A DNA stretch of 64,000 nt from an uncultured Prevotellaceae bacterium (GTDB lineage Bacteria; Bacteroidota; Bacteroidia; Bacteroidales; Muribaculaceae). The position numbers and the translations under genes are program-made. Positions 1 through 8,022 of the stretch are shown piece after piece (positions within the stretch are counted from its first letter, which is position 1; every line of letters begins with the position of its first letter). The DNA lies in assembly GCA_900318335.1 (NCBI GenBank), contig ONKF01000017.1:8416-72415 (forward strand), in the 5' to 3' direction. The notes below the pieces were generated by a model. It ran no database searches. It was given only the letters and a program-made list of their open reading frames with translations, and had not been told where the DNA came from.

Positions 1-321
1 GATGCTGCTGCCATCATACTTCATCATGGTGTTGTCGGCAGCGATGTTGTTGAGACCCGAACCCGGGGTCCACTGATAGGTGAATTTCCACATGTTGGGA
101 AGGCTGTAGTAGAATACATCTGCTACGTCGGTAGTAACTACCACTTGATCCTCGGTGAAGGTCACATTGGGCTGAATGGTCAAGTCATAGGTGCCACAGA
201 TTTGGCCTGTGTGGTCCCACAACTGCAAAACCCATTTTCCTGAGTCTGCATTGGCGTTGAATGCAAACGCCACTCCTACAACAAGGAGCATTAGGTGTTT
301 AAGTAAATTAAATTTTTTCAT
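1..321 (-). CDS. Secreted protein, N-terminal part only (cut by window edge)
   Basis: The reading frame opens at the ATG at 321 and stays open to base 1, giving the first 107 residues. Residues 1 to about 25 form a signal peptide (MKKFNLLKHLMLLVVGVAFA, then an Ala/Asn-rich cleavage region). The mature part starts with SGKWVLQLWDHTGQICGTYD and is rich in Thr, Val, Trp and Tyr, which suggests a beta-rich extracellular domain. I do not recognise the family. A TAnnTTTG box on the same strand at 522-515 could drive it with a leader of about 190 nt. The rest of the gene lies left of the window, so function and length cannot be judged. Confidence 0.7.
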   Translation of the reverse strand, partial: MKKFNLLKHLMLLVVGVAFAFNANADSGKWVLQLWDHTGQICGTYDLTIQPNVTFTEDQVVVTTDVADVFYYSLPNMWKFTYQWTPGSGLNNIAADNTMMKYDGSSI

Positions 322-514
322 AAAATAACAATTAAAAAGTTAATTAAGTTCCCTGCTCACGGCCGATTCAAACAGGGTGGAAATATAAACGTTGAAGTGC
401 GGGCCGCTCACGCCATCTACCACAAGCAATCATGCGGAACAATGAGCATGACACTTCTTTTTCATCAGGTTTCGATAATGTGCATCAACAATAGATACAT
501 CCTTAAGATTTGCG

Positions 515-522
515 CAAATATA
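515..522 (-). promoter_or_regulatory. -7 promoter box (TATATTTG) for the leftmost gene
   Basis: On the minus strand the sequence TATATTTG fits the Bacteroidota -7 consensus TAnnTTTG. It is back to back with the box at 565-572, so this is a divergent promoter region. The implied 5' leader is long, about 190 nt. Confidence 0.4.
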
Positions 523-564
523 TAACATTTTTTTAGAATAACAAACTGTTTTACAAAAAAATTA

Positions 565-572
565 TAACTTTG
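565..572 (+). promoter_or_regulatory. -7 promoter box (TAACTTTG) for the HAD gene
   Basis: TAACTTTG matches TAnnTTTG. It ends 8 nt before the ATG at 581, so transcription should begin at or next to the start codon. Confidence 0.6.
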
Positions 573-580
573 TCGCCAAA

Positions 581-1468
581 ATGGACATAAAATACACACA
601 TATTATCAAATTTAATCAGACGAGGACGTTATATGTAAGCGACCTGGACGGGACCCTGTTGGGCAGCGACTCGCAACTGTCGCCTGGAACCATAGCCACG
701 CTTAACCGTATCATCGGCGAGCGGGGTGGCTTGTTCACCGTGGCTACGGCGCGCACACCGGCTACTGTCGTTCCATTGATGAGCAAGGTGAACGCCACAT
801 TACCCTTTATCGTCATCGGGGGATCGGCGATGTGGAATCCCGTGACTGGCGGCTATGAGCACACGCGCGGCATTGACGACCAGACGGTGGGTGACGTGAC
901 CAATGTGTTTGACCGCCATGGAGCGCATCCCTTTATCTACAGGCGCCATGGCAAGAGCCTGCTGCACACCCATCACTACGGTCCCCTGTCGCCCCAGGAG
1001 GAGCGCTTTGTAGCCGAACGCCAACACCTGCCGTTGAAACGGTTCTTCCTCGACGACATCAATTACCGCCACAGCGATGACGAGGCGCTACTCATCTTCT
1101 CAATCAACAAGTATGCCGTGTTGAGTGCCATCGCAGCCGACCTGCGGGCCACGGTGCCCAGATGCATGGTCATGGCCTATCACGACATCTTTGACCCCAA
1201 TGAGGGGTACCTCGAGATCTATGCCGCAGGCACGAACAAGGCCGCCGCCATCCGAGAACTCGCCCAGCAACTGGAAGCCACCAGAGTCGTCGTGTTTGGC
1301 GACAACCGCAACGACATCGCCATGATGCAGGCTGCCGACCACAGTGTGGCGGTGGGTAACGCATTTGACGAGGTCAAGGCCATCGCCCACGAGATTATCG
1401 GCCCCAACACCGATGACAGCGTCGCCCGCTGGATCGAGCAAGACCTGGCGATAAACTCTAAACTTTGA
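581..1468 (+). CDS. HAD-superfamily phosphatase, Cof type
   Basis: This is a 295-residue cytosolic hydrolase of the Cof/YbjI-like HAD group, which remove phosphate from sugar phosphates or similar small metabolites. The nucleophile motif is DLDGT at residues 21-25 (Asp21 nucleophile, Asp23 acid/base). The C-terminal motif VFGDNRNDIAMM supplies the Mg2+ ligands, and between them lies the large C2-type cap expected of Cof proteins. Family proteins are usually 260-290 residues, so the protein is full length. The start was chosen because the promoter box ends 8 nt upstream. The substrate cannot be read from the sequence. It stands alone, with a new promoter in front of the next gene. Confidence 0.85.
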   Translation: MDIKYTHIIKFNQTRTLYVSDLDGTLLGSDSQLSPGTIATLNRIIGERGGLFTVATARTPATVVPLMSKVNATLPFIVIGGSAMWNPVTGGYEHTRGIDDQTVGDVTNVFDRHGAHPFIYRRHGKSLLHTHHYGPLSPQEERFVAERQHLPLKRFFLDDINYRHSDDEALLIFSINKYAVLSAIAADLRATVPRCMVMAYHDIFDPNEGYLEIYAAGTNKAAAIRELAQQLEATRVVVFGDNRNDIAMMQAADHSVAVGNAFDEVKAIAHEIIGPNTDDSVARWIEQDLAINSKL

Positions 1469-1499
1469 ATAATCTACCTTATTAACTAAAAAAAAGTAC

Positions 1500-1507
1500 T
1501 ACCTTTG
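1500..1507 (+). promoter_or_regulatory. -7 promoter box (TACCTTTG) for the histidine kinase
   Basis: TACCTTTG is a perfect TAnnTTTG box ending 6 nt before the ATG at 1514. A possible in-frame TTG start at 1505 lies inside this box, which argues against it and for a leaderless message beginning at 1514. Confidence 0.65.
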
Positions 1508-1513
1508 CACCGT

Positions 1514-2752
1514 ATGGCCAACCTGCGCAACATCTATGACTCACGACGCATCTGGAAGGTGGTGTTCCTCGCCATCTCCCTGCTGCTTGTCGCGCTGTTC
1601 CTCTACATCTCCAACAATCTGGTCAAGGACCTTGCCGAGCAAGAGCGTGAACGCATGGAGATCTGGGCCGATGCCACCCAGGAACTGGCCACCATGGGCA
1701 GCGGCAGCGAAGTCGATGACGAGGGTAACCCCATCGGCACCAATGCCACCGATGTGGATTTCCTGCTCAGCATCATTGAAGCCAACCACAACATCCCCGT
1801 GCTGCTTGTCGATGATCAGGACAACATCCTGCTGCACCGCAACTTCCGCCTGCCCGAGCCCGAGGACAGTCTTGCCTTTGAGATCTCTCCCGTCAATTTG
1901 GAATACCTCAACAAGAAACTGCGTCACCTCAAGGGCTCCGAGAACAAGATAGACATCAAAATCGACGAGCACACAACCCAATACCTCTACTACGAAGACT
2001 CGACGCTGCTGCGCCGCCTAGCCTACTTCCCCTACATCCAGCTGGCAGTGCTAATCCTGTTTTTTGCCATCGCCTACTTTGCCCTGATGAGCATCAAGAA
2101 GGCCGAGCAGAACAAGGTGTGGGTCGGCTTGTCTAAGGAGACCGCCCACCAGTTGGGCACCCCCATCTCGTCGCTCATGGCATGGACCCAGTTGCTCGAG
2201 TCGATGGGCGTGGACCAGAGCATCGTCACCGACATGGACAAGGATGTGAAACGCCTCTCGACCATTGCCGACCGCTTCTCCAAGATCGGCTCCATGCCCG
2301 ACAAGGAACTCGTGCCCATCAACGAGGCCGTGACCAGCAGCCTGGAATACATGCGCGCCCGCATCCCCAAGCGCGTCAACCTCTATATCCACACCAATGA
2401 TCAGACCAATAATGGCGTGATGCTGAGTCAGACGCTGTTTGCCTGGGTGATGGAGAACCTCACCAAGAATGCTGTGGATGCGATGGACGGTGAGGGACAG
2501 CTCGACATCACCGTCGAGGACAGCCCCAACAACGTCGTCATCCTGGTTAAAGATACCGGCAAGGGCATTCCCCGCAAGAATTTCAAGAACGTCTTCAATC
2601 CCGGCTTCACCACCAAGAAGCGTGGCTGGGGTTTGGGCCTGACCCTCGTCAAACGCATCATAGAGGAATACCACAACGGTCAGATCTACATCAAGGAATC
2701 GGAAGTGGGCCACGGCACCACATTCGGCATCGAACTCCCCAAAGTCAAATAA
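1514..2752 (+). CDS. Membrane sensor histidine kinase
   Basis: This 412-residue two-component sensor kinase autophosphorylates on a histidine and passes phosphate to a response regulator. Two membrane spans, about residues 13-32 and 171-193, bracket an extracytoplasmic sensor region of roughly 140 residues. The cytoplasmic part has the H-box KETAHQLGTP (His near 212), the N-box ENLTKNAVDAM, the G1 box DTGKGIP and the G2 box GWGLGLTLVKR, so the HATPase is intact. The HQLGTP form of the H-box is common in Bacteroidota kinases. There is no response regulator next to it, so it is an orphan kinase. The metallo-beta-lactamase gene follows after 7 bp, so the two are probably co-transcribed. Confidence 0.9.
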   Translation: MANLRNIYDSRRIWKVVFLAISLLLVALFLYISNNLVKDLAEQERERMEIWADATQELATMGSGSEVDDEGNPIGTNATDVDFLLSIIEANHNIPVLLVDDQDNILLHRNFRLPEPEDSLAFEISPVNLEYLNKKLRHLKGSENKIDIKIDEHTTQYLYYEDSTLLRRLAYFPYIQLAVLILFFAIAYFALMSIKKAEQNKVWVGLSKETAHQLGTPISSLMAWTQLLESMGVDQSIVTDMDKDVKRLSTIADRFSKIGSMPDKELVPINEAVTSSLEYMRARIPKRVNLYIHTNDQTNNGVMLSQTLFAWVMENLTKNAVDAMDGEGQLDITVEDSPNNVVILVKDTGKGIPRKNFKNVFNPGFTTKKRGWGLGLTLVKRIIEEYHNGQIYIKESEVGHGTTFGIELPKVK

Positions 2753-2759
2753 GATCAAC

Positions 2760-3587
2760 ATGAGCTCTACCGACACCAATACCTCACGCATCACCATGCT
2801 GGGCACGGGCAATGCCATGTGCGTCAACTGTTACAACACGTGCTTCTACCTGCACACGCCCCGCGGCGGCATGCTCGTGGATGGTGGCGGCGGCAACGGC
2901 ATCCTGCGCCAGCTCATCGCAGCCCACATCCCCTTCGAGAGCATCCGCAACATGTTTGTCACCCACAGTCACACCGACCACATCCTGGGAGCCATCTGGA
3001 TGATGCGCAAGATTTCGCCCATGATCTTCAAGGGCAAGCACAAGGGGCCGTTCACCATCTACTGCAACGACGTCGTGAAGCAGGCCATCTACACGATGGG
3101 CGAACTGATGATTCCCCGCAAGATTTTTGATTCCATCGGCCAGACCATCATCCTGCGCGAGGTCCATGACGGCGAGTCGCTCGACATCGACGACATGAGA
3201 GTCACCTTCTTTGACATCGCCTCGACCAAGGTCAAGCAATACGGCTTTGAAGCCAAACTGCCCGACGGCCAGCGCATGGTCTGCCTGGGCGACGAACCTT
3301 ACAGCATGCAGAGCGAGCCCTATGCCCGCAACTGCGACTGGCTCATGTGCGAGGCCTTCTGCCTCTATAAGGACCGCTTTGTGTTCAACCCCTACGAGAA
3401 AAGCCACAGCACCGCCCTCGACGCGGGCATGCTCGCCCAGGAACTCGGCGTCAAGCACCTCGTCCTCTACCACACCGAGGACACTCACCTCGACACCCGC
3501 GCCGCCACCTACAGTGCCGAGGCCGGCCAGTACTACAAGGGTCCCATCCTCGTCCCCGCCGACCTGGAATCCTTCGACCTCAAGTAG
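2760..3587 (+). CDS. MBL-fold metallohydrolase (RNase Z / PhnP-like)
   Basis: This 275-residue protein has a metallo-beta-lactamase fold. It opens with a glycine-rich strand (ITMLGTGNAM) and has the metal-binding motif THSHTDH at residues 68-74, a later Asp/His (CLGDEPY) and a C-terminal YHTED segment. The order of motifs resembles the RNase Z, PhnP and arylsulfatase-like branch rather than true beta-lactamases. It has no signal peptide and should be cytosolic. It begins 7 bp after the histidine kinase stop, so it is likely in the same operon. The substrate could be RNA 3' ends, a cyclic phosphate or a thioester, and the sequence does not decide. Confidence 0.8.
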   Translation: MSSTDTNTSRITMLGTGNAMCVNCYNTCFYLHTPRGGMLVDGGGGNGILRQLIAAHIPFESIRNMFVTHSHTDHILGAIWMMRKISPMIFKGKHKGPFTIYCNDVVKQAIYTMGELMIPRKIFDSIGQTIILREVHDGESLDIDDMRVTFFDIASTKVKQYGFEAKLPDGQRMVCLGDEPYSMQSEPYARNCDWLMCEAFCLYKDRFVFNPYEKSHSTALDAGMLAQELGVKHLVLYHTEDTHLDTRAATYSAEAGQYYKGPILVPADLESFDLK

Positions 3588-3756
3588 TTCCACCGCGACA
3601 TTCTTCTGCTACGATTCATCAAACAGCAACTCAGGCATAGATGCTAAGGCATTATGTCACAAAAACTTAGCGACTTTGCACCTAAGCGTGAGGTTTTTTG
3701 TCAGAAGATTTGGTGAACAGTAACGTTATTCACAATTTCTCATAAAAAATGCTGAA
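3588..3756. repeat. Intergenic stretch with a degenerate dispersed repeat
   Basis: The stretch between the MBL gene and the next promoter holds CTTAGCGACTTTGCACC at 3666-3682 and a T-run at 3693-3699. The phrase resembles the degenerate cttagcg-ctttgcg intergenic repeat that I know from Bacteroidota genomes. A second relative is at 21164-21197. No gene is seen here. Confidence 0.35.
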
Positions 3757-3788
3757 TTTGCGGGAAATGGATAAAATGACTACCTTTG
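3757..3788 (+). promoter_or_regulatory. Complete Bacteroidota promoter (TTTG, 20 bp, TACCTTTG)
   Basis: The -33 element TTTG is at 3757-3760 and the -7 box TACCTTTG at 3781-3788, separated by 20 bp, the classical spacing. The expected start site near 3795 lies downstream of the upstream in-frame ATGs at 3749 and 3773, which decides for the ATG at 3806. Confidence 0.75.
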
Positions 3789-3805
3789 CAGTTCGGTATT
3801 ATATC

Positions 3806-5896
3806 ATGGGCAAGCATTGGATATACTGGTTGATGACGGCAGCTGTGGGCATTCTGCTCGCAGCGTGTGCCAGCATCGGGTCGCCCGAGGGCGGTCCGCG
3901 TGACTACACACCACCACAAGTCGTCAAGACCTCTCCAGCCCCCGGTGCACTCAATTTCAAGGGCAACAAGGTGGAAATCACCTTTGACGAAATCGTCAAC
4001 CTCAAGGATCAGCAGAAGAAGGTCATCATCTCCCCTGCCCCGCGCACCATGCCGCTCATCCGCACGGTGGGCAAGAAGGTAACGGTGGAATTCCGCGACC
4101 CCCTCGAGGAAAACACGACCTATGTCATTGACTTCTCTAACGCCATCGAGGACAACAACGAGAGCAACCAGCTGGACGGCTATACCTTCGCATTCTCGAC
4201 AGGCGATCAGATTGACACCCTTGCCGTATCGGGTATCGTGCTCAGAGCCAATGACCTGGAGCCGATGCAGCACGTCATCGTCGGCCTGCACAGCAACCTG
4301 GACGACACCGCGTTCACCAACTTGCCTCTGGAGCGCGTGAGCCGCACCAACGACCGCGGCAAGTTCACCCTGCGCAACCTCAAGCCTGGCAGTTACCACG
4401 TGTTTGCCCTGAATGACGTGGACGGCGACTACCGCATGGCGCGCACCGAGGACATCGCCTTCCTGGACGAGATTGTAGTGCCCACGACCAGCGAATACAC
4501 GTCCCAAGACACCGTGTTCACCTATGACCGCCGCGTTGACACTGTAATGACGGCGACCCACACGCTATACCTGCCCAACGACCTGCTGTTGTGCATGTTC
4601 AATGAGGGTTACCGCTCCCACTACGTTAAACAGACGAACCGCCCCGCCGACAATAAGCTATATATGCTCTTCGGCGCCCCCAACGACAGCCTGCCGCAGC
4701 TCGAGGTGTTGCGACCTGCCGAACACGAGCGCGACTGGTACCGCGTGGAACGCACGGTCGATAACGACTCGCTGTTCTACTGGATCACCGACTCGGCGAT
4801 GATCAAGACCGACACCATCATCGTGGCGATGACCTACTTACGCACCGACACCGCCGACCAGCTGCAACAGGTGACCGATACCATCCGTTTCGGCTACCGC
4901 AAGCCCAATTCCCAAATCAAGGAAGAGGAAAAGAAGGCCAAGGAGAAGGCTGACCGCGCCAAGCGCCTTGCCGAACTGCTCGAGAAGCAGGAAAAGGCCG
5001 TAGCTCAAGGTAAAGAGCTGGACGAAGGTCAACTGGAGGAAATCAAGGAACTGCAGCGCGTTGACCCCGACGAAACGCCCAAACTGAAGATGGATCTCGC
5101 CAAGAGCGGCACCATCGACATCGGGGACTCAATCATAGTCAAGTTTGATGCGCCCATCGCCAGTATCGACCCTGGCGGCATCCACTTTGAGGTGAAACGC
5201 GACACGCTGTGGGTACCCTACCCCGGTGCCGTGCCCCAGTTGCGCCCCATCGATGACTGCAACCCGATGCGCTACTGGCTACCCATTGCCATGCAGCCCG
5301 ACTCGACCTACCGTCTGAGCATCGACAGCGCAGCGGTGACATCGGTCTATGGCCTGCATAACGACCCGCTGAGCAAGGAATTGAAAATCAGGGGTCTGGA
5401 GGAATATGCCAACGTGTATTTCAAGGTCAACGTCAAGAACGGAGCCTTTGTAGAACTGCTTGGCTCGGGCGAGAAGGTCATGCGCACCGTGACGGTCAAG
5501 AACGGGGCCTTTGAGATAATGAATGTCCCCGCCGGCACCTATTACCTGCGCCTGACCATCGACAGCAACGGCAACGGCGTGTGGGACACGGGCAACTACA
5601 AGAACCACCTCCAGCCCGAGGAAGTGTACTATTACCCCAAGAAACTGAAATTGCGCCGCAATTGGGACCTCGACGAGAGCTGGAACATCTATGAGACCGC
5701 TCTCGACCTGCAGAAACCCGAGGACATCCGCCGCAACAAGCCTGAGCAGGCCAAGAACAAGGTCGAGAAGAAGCAGGACAAGAAGCAGGAGGACGAGGAA
5801 GAGGAGGACGAGTTCAGCACCGGCATTGGCGACGCCTACACGGGCAACAAGTACAACGATGCCAAGCGCAACCGCAACAACCGCCTCCAGCGGTAA
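3806..5896 (+). CDS. Large Ig-like domain lipoprotein
   Basis: This 696-residue protein is a lipoprotein: MGKHWIYWLMTAAVGILLAA is followed by Cys21 in an LAAC lipobox. Residues about 30-140 fit the Big_5/SbsA Ig-like domain (TPPQVVKTSPAPGALNF, then EITFDEIVNL), and a second Ig-like segment starts near TIDIGDSIIVKFDAPI. A Lys/Glu-rich, probably coiled segment lies near residues 370-430, and the C-terminal 45 residues are a highly charged tail (K/Q/E/D-rich). Proteins of this shape are common, conserved and uncharacterised in Bacteroidales. A role at the cell surface or outer membrane is inference. It has its own promoter and seems monocistronic. Confidence 0.8.
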   Translation: MGKHWIYWLMTAAVGILLAACASIGSPEGGPRDYTPPQVVKTSPAPGALNFKGNKVEITFDEIVNLKDQQKKVIISPAPRTMPLIRTVGKKVTVEFRDPLEENTTYVIDFSNAIEDNNESNQLDGYTFAFSTGDQIDTLAVSGIVLRANDLEPMQHVIVGLHSNLDDTAFTNLPLERVSRTNDRGKFTLRNLKPGSYHVFALNDVDGDYRMARTEDIAFLDEIVVPTTSEYTSQDTVFTYDRRVDTVMTATHTLYLPNDLLLCMFNEGYRSHYVKQTNRPADNKLYMLFGAPNDSLPQLEVLRPAEHERDWYRVERTVDNDSLFYWITDSAMIKTDTIIVAMTYLRTDTADQLQQVTDTIRFGYRKPNSQIKEEEKKAKEKADRAKRLAELLEKQEKAVAQGKELDEGQLEEIKELQRVDPDETPKLKMDLAKSGTIDIGDSIIVKFDAPIASIDPGGIHFEVKRDTLWVPYPGAVPQLRPIDDCNPMRYWLPIAMQPDSTYRLSIDSAAVTSVYGLHNDPLSKELKIRGLEEYANVYFKVNVKNGAFVELLGSGEKVMRTVTVKNGAFEIMNVPAGTYYLRLTIDSNGNGVWDTGNYKNHLQPEEVYYYPKKLKLRRNWDLDESWNIYETALDLQKPEDIRRNKPEQAKNKVEKKQDKKQEDEEEEDEFSTGIGDAYTGNKYNDAKRNRNNRLQR

Positions 5897-6299
5897 CTCC
5901 AACAACTAATCAAAAGACAACCCGCACAACTTGGCATCCGCACACAAATAATAAAAGGAAAACAACAAATACAATTTATTGTGTATGGGTGGATTGCGGG
6001 CGTTGCCCGCGGTGTATAGGTGAATTTGCGGAGAGTAGAGACATCAGCCCATTAGTGTAATTAGCGCAATTTGTAGTTTATAAAACGATGGCGGATGCCA
6101 TAGTATTGTGCTTATTGTCTTCCCATTATCCGTGTTGTTTTAGAAGAAAGAACCCGCCAGAGGCAGATGTGTGGACCTCCGGCGGGCGTTTTAGGATCAA
6201 ATGTATGTTTCAAACAATAACTGAATTATCTGAGTGTTCTGAAACCGTACAGCCGTAACAGTATTCTAAACGAGTGTGGATATAATCAGAAATATCGGA
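5897..6299. other. Intergenic region, 403 bp, convergent
   Basis: I see no gene here. It contains a short GC-rich hairpin GCGGGC-GTT-GCCCGC at 5996-6010 without a T-run, and an A/T-rich phrase at 6050-6082 (attagtgtaattagcgcaat) of the degenerate dispersed-repeat type. The terminator-like hairpin for cstA is at 6153-6186. Confidence 0.5.
6153..6186 (-). terminator. Rho-independent terminator of cstA
   Basis: Stem CCCGCC-x-GAGG pairs with CCTC-x-GGCGGG around one mismatch. On the minus strand it is followed by the T-rich TTCTTTCTTCT. On the plus strand it is followed by cgtttt, so it may also end the Ig-lipoprotein transcript. Confidence 0.6.
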
Positions 6300-7865
6300 C
6301 TATTTAGTTGTTATGTTTGAAGTGTCATTCAGTGAGCGGTCTTTCTTGAGCCAGATGGCGAACCAGACCACAGCCACAGCAATCACGGCGATGACTACCC
6401 AGGGCGAGAGGTCCTGGCGGCCCAGGGCGAGAGGCGAAGCCGTGAGGAAAGACACACCCACCACGGTCATGAACACAGCGGGTATCAAGGTGATGATATA
6501 GGCCTTGTGGTTGCGGGCCAGATAGACGGTAATCATCCACAGGGTGAACACCGACAGGGCCTGGTTGGACCAGCCGAAATATTGCCACAGCACGTTGAAA
6601 CCGTTAGGATTCTCCAATTGCCAGATGAGCAACATCAATGAGGCCAAGAACAGGGGCACGCTGATCATCAAGCGGCGCACCATGCTCTTCTGCTCAAAAT
6701 GCAGCGCCTCGGCAATGATGAGGCGTGCGCTGCGGAATGCCGTGTCGCCACTCGTGATGGGGGCAGCCACCACACCCAGCACCGCCAGTGTACCGCCGAA
6801 GATGCCGAGCCAACTGGCGCACACGAAGTTAACCACCTCGGGTGCTGAAAAATACTGGATCAAGGTCTTGCCGTCGGCCAACTGCACCTGGGCCATGAAT
6901 TCATTAACAGCCTCGGGGCTGACCACCTCTTTCCAGCCACCATAGTAGAAGAAATAGGACGAGACGGTCGCCCAGATAAGGGCCACAAGACCCTCGGTAA
7001 TCATCGCGCCATAGAATACCGGTCTTGCCAGGTGCTCACTCTTCAGGCAACGGGCCATGAGGGGGCTCTGGGTAGCATGAAATCCGCTGATGGCGCCACA
7101 GGCGATGGTAATAAACAGGCAGGGGAAGAAAGGATTCTTCTTGAAGAAGGCGCTAACGCCCAGGGTGTCCTTGCCGTCGATGACGTGACTCTGGGTCCAC
7201 TGTGACAAGTCGCCCATGTTCCACAACTCGGGCAAATGAGGCATCTTGACGAACAGCCCCACGAGCAGTCCAGCCGCCATCACCAGCAAGGCGATGGCAA
7301 ACAGGGGATAGATGCGGCCGATGATCTTGTCGATGGGCAGGAGCGTGGCCACTATATAGTAGCAAAAGATGGCAACAATCCACCAGATGGTAGAGGCCTC
7401 GCCACCCCACATATCCTTGAGGATGAGCGCTGGGCTATAGACAAACACGGCACCCACCATCAGCAGCAGGAGCACAGTGAAAATAAGCATCACGGTACGG
7501 GCACCGCCACCCAGGTACTTGCCGATGAGCGTGGGCAGGTTGGCACCATCGTGGCGCAGCGAGAGCATACCGCTCATGAAATCGTGCACCGCACCGGCAA
7601 AGATGCAGCCCAACACGATCCATAGATAGGACGCCGGACCAAACCACATACCCATGATGGCACCGAAGATGGGTCCCGTTCCCGCAATGTTGAGGAACTG
7701 GATCATAAACACTTTCCACGTGGGCAATGCCACATAATCCACACCGTCGGCAAGGCGCACGGCAGGCGTCTCACGGTCGTCGGGGCGCATGATGCGCTCC
7801 ACCACAGCACCATATACCAGATAGCCCAACACCAGGGCCACAAGGCTAATAATAAAGGATATCAT
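6300..7865 (-). CDS. cstA: Carbon starvation protein CstA family transporter
   Basis: This 521-residue integral membrane protein has well over ten hydrophobic spans. CstA proteins are permeases of the CstA/BtsT family, linked in enterobacteria to peptide and pyruvate uptake in starvation. Family signatures are visible early: QFLNIAGTGPIFGAIMG near residues 56-72, then VLGCIFAGAVHDFMSGMLSLRHDG. At 521 residues it belongs to the shorter form, compared with about 700 in E. coli. It has its own promoter box and a terminator hairpin, so it is probably transcribed alone. The name is firm, while the substrate in this organism is inference. Confidence 0.88.
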   Translation of the reverse strand: MISFIISLVALVLGYLVYGAVVERIMRPDDRETPAVRLADGVDYVALPTWKVFMIQFLNIAGTGPIFGAIMGMWFGPASYLWIVLGCIFAGAVHDFMSGMLSLRHDGANLPTLIGKYLGGGARTVMLIFTVLLLLMVGAVFVYSPALILKDMWGGEASTIWWIVAIFCYYIVATLLPIDKIIGRIYPLFAIALLVMAAGLLVGLFVKMPHLPELWNMGDLSQWTQSHVIDGKDTLGVSAFFKKNPFFPCLFITIACGAISGFHATQSPLMARCLKSEHLARPVFYGAMITEGLVALIWATVSSYFFYYGGWKEVVSPEAVNEFMAQVQLADGKTLIQYFSAPEVVNFVCASWLGIFGGTLAVLGVVAAPITSGDTAFRSARLIIAEALHFEQKSMVRRLMISVPLFLASLMLLIWQLENPNGFNVLWQYFGWSNQALSVFTLWMITVYLARNHKAYIITLIPAVFMTVVGVSFLTASPLALGRQDLSPWVVIAVIAVAVVWFAIWLKKDRSLNDTSNITTK

Positions 7866-7892
7866 CGTCTATTGAAATCATTAATGTTGGGG

Positions 7893-7900
7893 CAAATGTA
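7893..7900 (-). promoter_or_regulatory. -7 promoter box (TACATTTG) for cstA
   Basis: On the minus strand TACATTTG fits TAnnTTTG, 27 nt before the cstA ATG. Confidence 0.5.
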
Positions 7901-7940
7901 CAACTTTATCGTGAAAAGCAGAGAAATCACAGCACAAAAA

Positions 7941-7975
7941 CTGCCGCCGCATCGTGTGAAGTGATGCGGCGGCAG
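7941..7975 (-). terminator. Strong terminator of the first susC-susD operon
   Basis: A perfect 13-bp GC-rich stem (CTGCCGCCGCATC with GATGCGGCGGCAG) encloses a 9-nt loop. On the minus strand it is followed at once by TTTTTG. It lies 48 bp after the SusD stop. Confidence 0.9.
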
Positions 7976-8022
7976 CATTTATCGGGTTATCAGGTGTTAG
8001 ACTGAACTAACACCTAACGCCA

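Noticed and set aside
1505-1513. TTG start for the histidine kinase
   Set aside because: The TTG is the last part of the -7 box TACCTTTG; the ATG at 1514 fits a leaderless message.
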